Made by a program: the position numbers and the translations under genes. From contig JAKSXM010000007.1 in assembly GCA_022575985.1 (NCBI GenBank), forward strand, positions 29,700,501-29,764,500: 64,000 bases of DNA, given 5' to 3'. A model generated the notes under the pieces. The model saw only the letters and a list, made by a program, of their open reading frames with translations. It did no database searches and was not told the origin of the DNA. This document shows positions 12,189-23,066 of the stretch, piece by piece; positions within the stretch are counted from its first letter, which is position 1, and every line of letters begins with the position of its first letter. This DNA comes from Anagrus nilaparvatae (taxonomy: Eukaryota > Arthropoda > Insecta > Hymenoptera > Mymaridae).

Positions 12189-13844
12189 TTGGTGAAGGCC
12201 ATCAAGGCCATGAAAAATGGCAAGGCGCCGGGGCCGGACGGGATACCAGCGGAAATGCTCAAACGAGCGGTCAAACTAATCCCTGGTATCCTGTTAAGCA
12301 TGTTTAATGCATGCTTGGTGGCGGGAGTGTTTTTAAGGCAGTGGAAGGTGGCACGTCTCGTGCTCTTGAACAAGGGTAAAGGTGGAGCCCTGGACTCTCC
12401 ATCATCTTATAGACCCTTGTGCATGTTAAATACCATCGGAAAGGTGATGGAGAGCATGCTCCGGGCAAGGTTGAGAAGAGCCATCGAGGAGGGTGATGGC
12501 CTTTCCGAGGAGCAGTATGGATTTCGTAAGGGGCATTCCACGATAGACGCCATCCGGCGTGTCGTGAATACCGTAGAGGCTGAGAGGGAAAAGCGGCTTG
12601 CAATTCGCAAAGACGTCCTTCTTGTAACGCTGGACGTCAAAAACGCTTTTAATTCGGCCAGGTGGGATGACATGATCCGGTCCCTCGAGTACAATTTCCG
12701 GATACCCAGGTATCTGGGTAACGTACTAAAGGACTACCTGCGGGACCGGAGACTACTCTACGTTACTCTCGATGGCAGGCGACAGAGGGTTTTGAGTGCG
12801 GGCATTGCCCAAGGTTCGGTTCTCGGACTGGACCTGTGGAATGCCTTTTACGATGGCCTGTGGCGCGTTCACCTCCCGGAAGGAGCCCAGATCATCACCG
12901 GCAGGGACATGCAGGTAACCCAGGAGAGCTTGAATCTAGTCATGAGACAGATCAACCTCTGGATGGGCAAACACGGGCTCGCGATCCCAAAAACGGAGAT
13001 CGTACTGCTGACCCGTCGAACAACAATTTCCACGGACATCGATGTAAATGTCGATGATGGTGGAAACCCTTACACGATCCAAGCCAAGACATCGGTTAAG
13101 TACCTGGGAGTTCTGCTTGATAACAAGCTGAATTTCTGGGAACAATTTCAGAGGTCGAGTGAGAAGGCCGCGTCGGTCGCATCCCCCTTGTCAAGGCTCA
13201 TGGCCAACATAGGAGGGCCCAAACCCGGGAAGCGAAGATTGTAGATGTCCGTTGTCAACTCTGTCCTGCTTTACGGATCTGAGATCTGGGCAGATATCAC
13301 CAAATTTGCCAATCACAGACATAAAATATCGTCTGTGCAGCTGCAAGCGGCCCTAAGGATCTTCTGCGCGTACCATACGGTATCGCTCGAGGCGATCCAG
13401 GTAGTAGCATCGGTCATACCTATCGACCTGCTAGCGTTGGAGCGGAAATACATTTACGATAGTGTAGAGGACCACGAAGTGGCATCCACTCGCGCCCGCT
13501 CCAGCTCTATGGAAAAATGGCAGAAACGGTGGAAATAGGACGAAGAGGAAAATGCCCGATGGACGCGCAGACTGATTTCAAATCTGCAGGCTTGGACTGG
13601 ACGACAACATGGGGAGGTGGATATTTACCTCACCCAATTTTTAACGGGACAGGGGTACTGCCATGCAATGTTGAAACATTGGCATAAGGTGGCAACAGAG
13701 TTGTGCTTGCACTGCCCAGGCGAGAAGGATACAGTGGAGCACACTTTCTTCGGATGTGTGCGCTACGTGGAAGGGCGCCCGTCCTTTCCGATTTGGAGGC
13801 CAGAGACGAAATGCTACGGAGTTCTGAAAATTGGAACAAAGTAG
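12189..13844 (+). pseudogene. LINE ORF2 reverse transcriptase and C-terminal finger; active site deleted
   Basis: One frame from 12189 to 13844 with in-frame TAG stops at 13242-13244 and 13536-13538. RT landmarks: KAPGPDGIPAEML, SYRPLCMLNTIGKV, EEQYGFRKGHSTIDA, TLDVKNAFNSARW and GIAQGSVLG. The sequence then runs from PEGAQIIT straight to GRDMQVTQ, so the segment that should contain the catalytic F/YADD box is missing as an in-frame deletion of roughly ten residues. The C-terminal part has NSVLLYGSEIWA and a CLHCPGEKDTVEHTFFGC finger. Copies at 29626 and 61150 share these segments. Confidence 0.85.
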
Positions 13845-14180
13845 CAGAGTGAAAAAAAAGGAGGAGGGCTTTCTATCGTAGATAGCTCTCCTGTCACTAG
13901 GTTGGGGGTGGGAAGCGGCCAGTTGCCTAGGCTTTGCGTCCCAAACTGAATTTATACCTTAAAAGGGAGTTCCGGTTTGGGGCAAACAATATATTATAGT
14001 GTGTTTATCCAATAAGAATCTGGGGCGTAGCCGGCGACCGCGTTCGCCGGTGGTCTCCAAGTTGTACGCTTTGTGCAACTGGGCGGTCATGGGAATTGGC
14101 GGGTCTTTAAGGCCCGCAAACACTCCATGGCTGATGCAAGATTTACTAGATTCCCTTGTCAAAAAAAAAAAAAAAAAAAA
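13845..14180 (+). other. 3' UTR and poly-A tract of the R1-type LINE
   Basis: About 315 bases highly similar to 30295-30557 (shared AATCTGGGGCGTAGCCGGCG and ACTCCATGGCTGATG), followed in this copy by an A-run of about 20 and a (TAA)n stretch. The conserved 3' UTR is what the element's RT would recognise. Confidence 0.75.
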
Positions 14181-15404
14181 ATATTAATAATAATAATAAT
14201 ACATATACATACTCTCTTTAGGTAATTTTTGCTAATTTAGGATAAATTGAGATTTTTTAGTCCCACCATCGCCATATTTTCCTACGTATAAAATTAAAAA
14301 ATGCAACAATACTTTACTAAATTTTTAACGTGAATTTTTTTTTTTATTCAATAGCCGAAAATCATGGGTAGAATTCTCAGGCAACGAAAACCTTAAGAAT
14401 TTAAATTACAGACAATTAAAAAATAAAGGAATTTGCTCAAATCATTTTAAGGAATCAGATTATAAAACTTCACGTAAGTTTAAATTGAAAGATTCAGCTT
14501 CTCCTATTATTTATTATTCTATTGAGTATGCTAAAACAATTGAGAATGGCGAAAATCAAAGTGATTTACAGAATGCGTATCCAAATACTAAAACTAGTAA
14601 AAATGTAAAGAAAATTAAAAGTAATACAAGTGAAATTTACGAAAAAAGAGTAAATTTGTATAAGAAAAAAATAGAAGATCTTGAAAAACAACTTAAAAAA
14701 AAAGTGATCGAATAAGATACCTAGAAAAAAAATTGAATCTTCTAAAGATGATCTTGAGTTCATGGAACAATTAAAATCCTTAGACGTAAATGTGCAATTT
14801 TTCATGAACATGCAACTTAATCATATAAAAAAAAAAAAAATGTGGACAAAAGAAGAAAAAGAATTTTCTTTGTCTCTTTATTATAAATCTCCTAAATCTT
14901 ATATGTTCCTTCGGGATAAAAAAAAATTTTCATTGCCGTGTGTAAGTTTTATACGACGCTGGGTATACGAAATAGATTTAGAACCAGGAGTGATTTCGCC
15001 AAAATTGAAAGAAATTTTGAAAATTAGAGCTAAGTATATGAGTCCTCTTGATAGAGAATGTATTTTGGTTTGGGATGAAATTTCTATAAAAAAATGGCTT
15101 GAATACAATATGAAAAAAGATTTGATAGAAGGCTATACGGATTTAAGGCCCACTTATGGCCGTGAAAAAAAAGGCAGGTAAATATTCTTTAGTGTTCATG
15201 ATTCGAGGCAAATATAAAAATTGGAAATGTCCGATTACTAACACTATATCACATAATAACGTTCCTGGCCTAACTTTGTCAAAAATTATTTTAGACGTAA
15301 TAGATGTTGTTGAAAATTTTTTTCGTAGTCAAATCAATGGTTTGTTATCTTGGGTCAACAAACAGTGCAGCAATTAAGGATTTGGGTATCACTTCAGAAA
15401 AACC

Positions 15405-15832
15405 ATACATTTTTTTTTTATTTTTTTATTTTTAACGAATTAACGGGACGAACCCTTTTAACGTTTTGAATGTGGACTTTTTTACATTTACTATAATTTT
15501 TACAATTAATTACATTTAATTAATTAATTGTATTTGCATGTTTGCAGTCACGACTTTCACAAATTGAATCAATACTCGTATTCACATGAACACTTTATCA
15601 AAGAATATTTTTTTAATATTATGTCCATTACGTAGGGAAAGCTGCAAGGAAAACCTACGTAGAGTATCGGGACTGTTCAATTTTTCTTTATAATATTTAA
15701 AATTTCCTTTAAATAATATAACGAAAAACACAATCCTACACAGCTAGTAGCATGGAGGGGATTCGAACCCCGGCTTTTAAATATATACATATTCCAAAGC
15801 GTGAGCGCTAACCACTCGACTACTGACGATGA
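15405..15832 (-). mobile_element. tRNA-derived SINE-like insertion inside the P-type transposase
   Basis: The insertion splits the transposase frame between a KPYIF segment and the NNKKIFLNFDVPHL segment. On the minus strand it begins near 15830 with TAGTCGAGTGGTTAGCGCT (a good Pol III A box) and has GGGGTTCGAATCCCC (a good B box) near 15755. A body of about 300 bases follows and ends in an A-rich tail, seen on the plus strand as T-runs at 15409-15435. Acceptor pairing is poor, so it is tRNA-like rather than a working tRNA. A 20-bp AT-rich repeat lies immediately to the right (about 15833 and 15877). Confidence 0.6.
15747..15829 (-). ncRNA. tRNA-like head of the SINE (A and B boxes)
   Basis: The A and B boxes are about 45 bp apart, the spacing of a class II-like tRNA. 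The T-arm is complete, but the acceptor arms do not pair convincingly and no clean anticodon stem can be drawn. Called as a SINE promoter rather than a tRNA gene. Confidence 0.5.
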
Positions 15833-17434
15833 TTAAAATAATTGATTATAAAATAAAAAAATAAAATATAAAATATTAAAATAATTGATTATAAATGATT
15901 TAATAAATAATAAAAAAATTTTCTTAAATTTTGACGTACCTCATTTACTTAAGTGTTTAAGAAATAATTTGCTTAAACATAAGGTAATTTTTAAAGAAAA
16001 TGAAAATTATGTAAGTGCATCGTGGGGACCAATAGTAGAACTTTTTAGGTGTGAAGATGAGCAAATTGCTAAATCTGCTCATCATTTAACCGATAAACAT
16101 ATAGATCCTGATGCTTTCGAGCGAATGAATGTTGGTCTTGTGGCTGCAGTTTTTAGTGCTAAAACGGCGAGTGCTTTAAAGGCAGGTTTTAAATTTGGCG
16201 AAGTTACTCACAAAGATTACACAGTAGAATTTATTTCCCGTGTAAATACACTTTTCGATTGTCTTAACAGTAAAAAAATTTTCGATTCCAATCCTTATAA
16301 GCGCCCATGATCTGAAAAAAATCCACAAGTTGAAAAATTTTTAAAAGACTCTTTACCCTGGATATTACAATGGCAAATTGATGGTACAATTACCGATGAA
16401 CCTCCTTGTTTTAATGGATTTTATTTATCAGTTAACAGCATTCTTTTACAGTGGCAGGAAATAAAAACTGCTAATCCAACTTTTTATCTCTTGACCTGGC
16501 GTTTAAATCAAGATCCATATAGAAAATTTATTTTCTTATTTGAGAGCTATTGGAGGATTTAACGATACACCAACAGCTCAGCAAATACGTAGAAATTTGC
16601 AGTACTCTATTTTAACTAACCTAGACAAATCTTCTGATAAAACCAATTGTGAGCCTGATGGAACATTTAGTTTGCTTGGTGTAAAATATGATTACCATTC
16701 ACAAAATGATACTTCTGAAATTGATGTTGCTGAAATTGTTCCTAGTTCTAATGAACTTCTACCAGCAAATCTGGATCAAGGGAACAAAAACCTATCTGGT
16801 GTCAACGCTACATCTTCATCTATTGAAAATATTTCTATCGACAGTGATTGTGAAGAGCGAGAATTTTCTACTTTAGATAGTGTTATAGAAGACGTAATTA
16901 AAGCATACGTTAATAACTCAGATGATAAAGGTACTCCTGAAATATTTGCACCTAAGTTACTTGAGGCTACAATGAAGTATGTAGAAGGTCACATTGCTTT
17001 TAAGCTGTTTAAAAAAATTAAGTGTGAAAATTGTCAAAATACTTTTGTTAGAAAAGATCAAGTCGTTGATGAAAGAGACACTCTTATTATTTGCAAGGCT
17101 TATAAAAGTAAATCTGGTAATCTTTGTGTACCTAGTGACCTCCTACATAGCGCAATTGTCGTAATGTACGAAGCTTTTAAAAATACTTTTGAAACTGATT
17201 CTCATAAGATTAAAGTTTCTGAAATTTTAAAATATAATATTAAAAAAGCTTTGCATGAAAGCAATTTAGAATTTGCAAATTTTTTGTCTGGAAATTGCTC
17301 TGAACACTCACATTTTATCGTCAACTGCTAGAGTGAAAGTCGGTGTTCGTGCGACAATAGTAAGCATTGTCGCGTCAACCCAATGAAAAATATTGCATTT
17401 AAACTACGCTTCTATTCAGTGTATATTCTTGGAC

Positions 17435-17526
17435 ATTACCTATCTCTTTCTTATATATACATTAAAGCGTGTTTAAATATTATATTAGAATAAAGTTATA
17501 TTTACAATAATTTACAATACGGAACA
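17435..17526 (-). repeat. Truncated 3' LTR of the BEL/Pao remnant
   Basis: Only the distal 92 bases of the 240-base LTR are clearly recognisable. The missing part lies toward the P-type transposase, so a deletion or insertion at 17332-17434 removed it. Confidence 0.6.
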
Positions 17527-18336
17527 TTCTCCCGGCTTAATTTTTTATCAAGGTAAAAAATTATTAAATTAATATAAAAAAGAATTTAAGAATTAAAATA
17601 TTATTGTCAATCAAATTGTTAAAAAAATAATATTATTATGTGTTTTTAAAAACTCTAATAATTTATATACATAATTATAGGTTTGTATCTTCGCAATTTA
17701 AAATAAAAGAATACAATACTAATTTGAACAATGAAAATGAATACAATAATAAGAATGAACATATAATATTGATTTACATTAAGATGATTATCAATAACTA
17801 TTGCCAATCAAAACGATCCTAGAAATCCATAAGAGTATTTAGAACTATCATTTGTGATTAACAATACAAATACAGATTTAAGAAATCATTTGAAGACTAA
17901 GTTTAAGAATAATGGTTTTTAACTGATCCACTAATGTAATTTTAATTGTTTTTGAGAAACTCAATCTAACCTTTTCAAACCAGAATTAAAAGTAATTTAT
18001 AATACCTCATTAAATAATTTGCATTTAAAATTGAAATTATTTTTACAATTTTATCTCATCTTATTGTTAGTGTTTATAAAATGGGGTTCAGTATTCCTCC
18101 CCAATTAATTTTAGATCACCAGTGAAAAATTATTAATTTAATTATATATGGAGGTAAAATTGTAAAATTATAGTATAAATAATTATAGAATGAATTATTG
18201 AACAAAGTATTTGTATGAAAATTACATAAAAATTATATTTAAAATTTAAGATTGTGATTTTTAATTAAAAAACCTAAAAGTAAATTTTGTCATGTATAGT
18301 ACATAGAATTAAATGCATTTTTTGCTTGACATCCAC

Positions 18337-18575
18337 CACTCTCCTATCTTTTATTAGATTACGGATTGATGAGTTTTTGGTCGAGAAATGTCGGTGAGTA
18401 TTTTAAGAATTTACAAGATTAACATTTGTTACTCTCCTATCTTTGATTAAAATATGGATTATTGAGTTTTATTGCAAAATTGAGAGAAAATACATAAATT
18501 TACAAACTTTGACATCTACCACTCTTCTATCTTGAACAAAATACGAATTATTGAGATTTGTAAAAAATGTCAAAA
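18337..18575. repeat. Three diverged tandem units of about 90 bp
   Basis: ACTCTCCTATCTT or a close variant starts at about 18337, 18431 and 18521. Each is followed by AAnAnnCGnATTnTTGAG and a run toward AAAATGTC. The flanking 17527-18336 is AT-rich BEL-remnant sequence without a gene. Confidence 0.65.
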
Positions 18576-18683
18576 AAAAGTAAATATGATTATAAGAAAA
18601 AATATAAAATATTTTTATGACAAAATTTACTAAGTTTATTTAAGAATATTAAATTTAATAATTAATATCAAAATTTGAGTTAA

Positions 18684-19413
18684 GGCACATTTCTAGTTTT
18701 TAGGAGTAAAAAACAGCAAATTTCAAACATTTTTTTCTCAGTCATTTTATTAGTTACACAAAAAAAAATTTTTTTACATGATTAATTAAGTATTCGTACA
18801 TATAAAAACATTTTTTTTTTTTTTTTTTATAATGCAGGTTTTTTGTATAGATGTCGTAGAAGTAAAGGCCTCGTAGATGAGGCCATTTACGGTAACCAGG
18901 ATAGCTCTAGTTCAAGTCATGTGAAGCAAAAAATTTTAACGGGGTTATTTTAAGAATAAGATTCTTTAGTGCGGTAATTAAAAATTTTTCAAAAATTGCA
19001 AAAACTTGTAAGATTATACAAAATGTAAGAAAATATCAAGATTTAATACACGAAATTAAAGTTTAAAAATTAATTTATCAATTAAATAATGCAAACTAAG
19101 ATGAAACTTTTAATTACCGCACTGCGTAATGACTTAATTAAAAGCAGGAAAAAAGTTTTTTGCCAATTCGTTGATTACTTTTTATGTGAGAGTGGTTACC
19201 GTTTTCAAAAATGTAGTTTTAAGAAAAACGCAAAAAACAAAATTTGATAGCGAAGAATGTTAGCGTTTGCGGGACAATAAAATCCAAATATCTCTTAAAC
19301 GGTTTAAGATATTTGTTTAAATTTTTTTTTACAGGTTCTCAAGATGTTATTAAATAAAAATATTTAAAATAAAGAAAGTCGATTTTTTGATCACCAATAA
19401 CTAGAAATGTGCC
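18684..19413. mobile_element. Non-autonomous TTAA-type DNA transposon 1 (730 bp)
   Basis: Flanked by TTAA at 18680-18683 and 19414-19417. The ends are inverted: GGCACATTTCTAGTT and AACTAGAAATGTGCC. No coding frame. TTAA duplication is typical of piggyBac-like elements, but the terminal sequence differs from the canonical piggyBac CCC/GGG start. The interior resembles element 2 at 19649 (shared TGTAGATGnCG and GTAGTTTTnAGAAAAACGC blocks). Confidence 0.8.
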
Positions 19414-19648
19414 TTAAGAAAGTTAAAACTTGCTTCCCGAGAACAATGATGTACGTAATAGATTTTAAAATTGAGCATTCTATAACTTTAAAGGAGAAAT
19501 ATCATCAGAATTGTTCCTAGATTTATTCGTGTTTTGATTGGTAGCGTTGATTTTGTTATGCGCAATAGAATTTTTGTTTTGCACGTCGCGGGAGTGTGCG
19601 TTATTTAATTTTTATTATTATTTATCTTTTAAAATATTTAATTATTAA

Positions 19649-20372
19649 GGGGCCTGTCTCAAAATTGTGTCGATTTTTAAAGGATTTTCAACATTTTTTT
19701 TCTCAGCTGTTTTATTATAAAAGTTTACAAATTTTGTTTTAAATAATTACAAAACTATTCTAGATAACATAAAAAAATTTTTGTTTCATTTGCTTTTTTT
19801 TTACGTTTTGTAGATGGCGTGAAAGTAGAGGCTCGAAAAAAAAATTAAAAAACGGTTCCCATCATAGCGCCTATTGTAGGCATCAAAACAAAAAAATAAA
19901 AAGGTATATTAATCTCAAAAGTGTCCTCTAGTGTGTGAACCAACATTTAGCAAAAAATACAAAAAATTGACCATTTGGTGAACCAAAAACAAAAAATGCA
20001 GTTTTTGACGTTGAAAAATTCACCTAAAACGGACAATAAAATTTTTTTTGATGCATAATAAGCTGATATTGTTGGTTCATACACTAGGTGTTGCAATAAT
20101 AAAAAAAATGAAACAAAATTCATGTTGATAGCTCAATTCGTTTTTGAGCTAGCGTGGGAACCGATTTTAAAAAGTAGTTTTGAGAAAAACGCGTTTAAAG
20201 TTTTTAAATGCTTATGTTTTCATATGACTACGGCCCATAAAAATCAAAATATCTAAAAAACATATTTTTTTTTTGCTTGAAATTTGTTTTATAGATTCAT
20301 CAAATGTTTTAACATAAGATAATGAAATAAAAAAAAAATGAAAAAAAAAATTTCAATTTTGAGACAGGCCCC
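19649..20372. mobile_element. Non-autonomous TTAA-type DNA transposon 2 (724 bp), with empty site nearby
   Basis: TTAA at 19645-19648 and 20373-20376 bounds inverted ends GGGGCCTGTCTCAAAATTG and CAATTTTGAGACAGGCCCC. It sits inside one copy of a duplicated segment; the other copy (20915-21135) reads TAATTATTAATAAAATTTT without the insert, so it preserves the empty TTAA target. No transposase. Same family as element 1. Confidence 0.88.
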
Positions 20373-21184
20373 TTAATAAAATTTTTGGTATTTATAATGA
20401 AATATATTATTATATACGAAAATAAGAAATACAATAATTTTCTCATTTATTTATTATACAACTTCTAAAAATTTCGTCTTCGAATTTATCTAATTAATCG
20501 ATTCATTTTTGCTCTGCAGTGCAGGCCACGTGACATATGATATATGAAAACTCAATCGCAAGTATTTCGTCATCCTATTATAAAATTCCGCTGTCCAGGA
20601 GAAAAGAAAAATTTGAAAAGGGTTCTGGCCCGAGGTGCGTAGCACCGAGGGACAATAACCAATATTTGCATCCAGATACGATATATATGTTTTTCTTGAA
20701 ATAAATTTTGAAAATAAAAATAATATTGATTTTTATTTATGATAATATATGAAAATTCATTGGAGTATTTCGGCATCCAAGTGTAAAATTTCGCCGTTCA
20801 GAACAAAAGAAAAAATTATTTCGAGGGATAGTAATAAATTAGTATTTGCATTCAGATACGATATTAAATCACGAGGTAAATTTCTATCTATCTTTAAAAA
20901 ACTCATGTGACGTAATTTTTCGTCTAATTTATTCGTGTTGTGATTGGTTGCGCTGATTATTTCATTATTTATTTCATTAGTTCTAATTTTTATTATCTTT
21001 TTAAATACTTAATTATTAATAAAATTTTATGTAAAAATACGGAAATAAGAAATACAATAATTATTTTATTATACAACTCCTTAAAATTTCGTCATCTTTA
21101 TCTAATTGGTCGTTTTATTCATGCTTTGTAGTGTTACCGGCGCGCATTATACAAATTTAAAGAGAATTTTAAATATTAATTTTT

Positions 21185-21562
21185 TATATTATTATTTTGA
21201 TTTCATTGACCTGTACTGGGCATAATTGTTAAATGAATTAAATATAAATTGTCCTATCTTGATATGTGTATGTTTTCAAATAACATCCCTTTTTTTATTA
21301 AGACATATCAAGCGGCAATATTATATAATTTTTAAATTCATTTAAAAATTATTTTTCAAAAATAACTACATTAAAAACCGCGTATTTTTGAAAAATAATT
21401 TTTAAATGAATTTAAAAATTATATAATATTGCCGCTTGATATGTCTTAATAAAAAAAGGGATGTTATTTGAAAACATACACATATCAAGATAGGACAATT
21501 TATATTTAATTCATTTAACAATTATGCCCAGTACAGGTCAATGAAATCAAAATAATAATATA
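21185..21562. repeat. Near-perfect palindrome, two 180-bp arms, 18-bp loop
   Basis: The arms are 21185-21364 and 21383-21562, with loop ACTACATTAAAAACCGCG. TTGCCGCTTGATATGTCTTA mirrors the left arm exactly. The flanks differ outside. This is typical of a foldback MITE; it could form a long hairpin if transcribed. Confidence 0.92.
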
Positions 21563-21904
21563 TATTAGAAAATATGGGCGATTAATAGAAATAACTAATA
21601 ATTCAATATTAATTTTTTAATTTTTAATAATTTTGTGGGATGAAAAGGTATATTGACAGAAATCAATATTTGTATTCAGTCATGTCATTCTATTAAAAAA
21701 TTTCGCCGTCCAGAACAAAAGAAAAATTTATTTTGAGGAATGAAAAAGGTACGGCAATGGATAAATGACAATCAATAATACAATATTTTTTTCTTGAGAT
21801 GAATTTTAAAAATAATAATAATCATGGAAAAAGTTCATTATTTGCAATCTGCAACTAATAATTAATTGAGCCAGTTTTACTGTGATTAAACATGAAATAT
21901 GGTT

Positions 21905-21950
21905 TTGAGGGGGTTGGCGCGCTTTAGCGGGCAGGGGGCTTGCTCCCTAG
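21905..21950 (+). mobile_element. Helitron-like 3' terminus
   Basis: The hairpin AGGGGGCTTGCTCCCT (7-bp stem with one G-T pair, 2-base loop) at 21933-21948 is followed at once by AG, giving the terminal CTAG, then T. A GC-rich block (GGTTGGCGCGCTTTAGCGGG) precedes it. Hairpin plus CTRR followed by T is the Helitron 3' signature. A matching 5' TC end was not identified and no Rep/helicase is present. Confidence 0.4.
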
Positions 21951-22590
21951 TATAACTTATATTTAATAAATAGAGTAAAAAAAGTAAATAATATAATAAT
22001 CTAACATATTTTAAATATAGTCCTCATTACAAAGAAAATTATATCTTGATTGATGAGATCTAAAAATGATGTCCAGGTACTCCCACTGATTGAAAAGACA
22101 GCCCGAACAGCTACAGCTTATGATAGACCTCTTGATGTCCAACATTTAATTTAGAGACCTAGGTAACGTCAAGTTAATTAGTAATATTACCAAGATATAA
22201 ATAATAATTAATTAAAATTTTGATTTTAAGGTTAACTTTATATTGATTATTATAAAATAAATTTTGAATTTATTTGTTAGAAAAAATTTAAGATTTTAAA
22301 AGAAAAAAAATAAATTATCACAAAAAGTGAATAGAAAAAAGTGTTTTAAATTTTTTTTAGCATTATTATTATTATTATGAAATAATATTTAAAAATAAAT
22401 AAATTAATTTGAAAAAAAACGTAACTTAAGTTTAAAGAGACACCAGCAGCAGACAAAAAATTTAGCCACGTTGCAGAAAATGAATATGATTGGAACAGAC
22501 GCTTCGTGGCCAGTGCGCCGTAGCGTATGTACTTCTAGTTCTGATGTTGCTTGATGTCGTCGTTAATATAAGTGATTGAGATCGAAGATA

Positions 22591-22591
22591 G

Positions 22592-22638
<47 letters not shown>
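22591..22638. repeat. (GA)n microsatellite
   Basis: About 24 GA units. The minus-strand frame over it (22563-22808) is only a translation of this repeat and is not a gene. Confidence 0.95.
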
Positions 22639-22641
<3 letters not shown>

Positions 22642-23066
22642 CTTGAATGCGTCCTTTTACTTCCCCAATGAAAAAGAATATGGCAGCAACTGAAGTTTGC
22701 TGTCGTCTTCTTGAGAAAATGCAGGCGTATGACGCTTATATAGCTGAGGATGTGTATGAGAGAGAGAGAAAAACACGCTAATATGAATATATTATATCCC
22801 CACTTCATTTATGACGATTGCCTTTTTTTTTTGTAATACACTTTTTTTAAATATTTTTTTTAATTAATTTATTTTTAATTTTTGAGGAATTTATTTATAA
22901 TAATTATTACTTCCGCACTCATTAATATTTTATTTACTTTTAAATAATTAGTTTTTGTGAATAATTTTATTTTAATGTAGCACAGCACATGTAAATCACT
23001 TTTTTTTTTAAATGTTCGAAAAAACTGATATTTAATCACAAGCACAATTATATCGATGAGTGTTAA

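Larger units (their letters stand above)
10582..14180 (+). mobile_element. R1-clade non-LTR retrotransposon, 5'-truncated and decayed
   Basis: Order on the plus strand: ORF1 C-terminal zinc knuckles, overlapping ORF2 start with AP endonuclease, reverse transcriptase, C-terminal CCHC-like finger, 3' UTR and an A-run at about 14161-14180. GC content is clearly higher than in the flanks, as expected for an inserted LINE. The 3' UTR (13845-14160) matches the second copy at 30295-30557. The R1 clade is inferred from the gag-type triple knuckles, the overlapping ORFs and the terminal finger. Multiple frameshifts and stops make it non-functional. Confidence 0.88.
14340..17331 (+). pseudogene. P-element / THAP9-like transposase, decayed
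   Basis: A splice-acceptor-like tract (T-run then ATTCAATAG) precedes a partial THAP DNA-binding domain (KSWVEFSGNENL, then GICSNHFKESDY). The exon with the first THAP cysteines is not seen. A Lys/Glu-rich coiled segment (to 14715), then a region with LVWDEISIKKWL, KNWKCPI and DVPHLLKCLRNNLLK follow; the last is a hallmark of P-type transposases. The C-terminal part includes IGGFNDTPTAQQIRRN and a CENCQNTF motif. Damage: frameshift in an A-run at about 14705, frameshift at about 15170, insertion from 15405 to about 15880, TGA at 16308-16310, frameshift at about 16535. Stop at 17329-17331. Terminal inverted repeats were not found. Confidence 0.82.
19500..21810. repeat. Array of diverged direct repeats hosting TTAA element 2 and a palindrome
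   Basis: Segment A (19515-19645 continued at 20377-20530) is repeated as A' at about 20915-21135 (shared TTTATTCGTGTT, GATTGGTnGCG and ATTTCGTCnTC). Segment B (about 20549-20710) is repeated at about 20740-20870 and 21640-21810 (shared TTCGnCnTCCAG, GAnAAAAGAAAAA and TTGAnATnAATTTT). The layout suggests repeated units of one non-autonomous element, perhaps Helitron-like given the 3' end at 21950. No gene is present. Confidence 0.5.

Noticed and set aside
11215..13145. Several minus-strand frames opposite the LINE
   Set aside because: They are shadows of the GC-richer LINE coding strand.
22563..22808. 81-codon minus-strand frame rich in Ser-Leu
   Set aside because: It is the (GA)n microsatellite read as protein.
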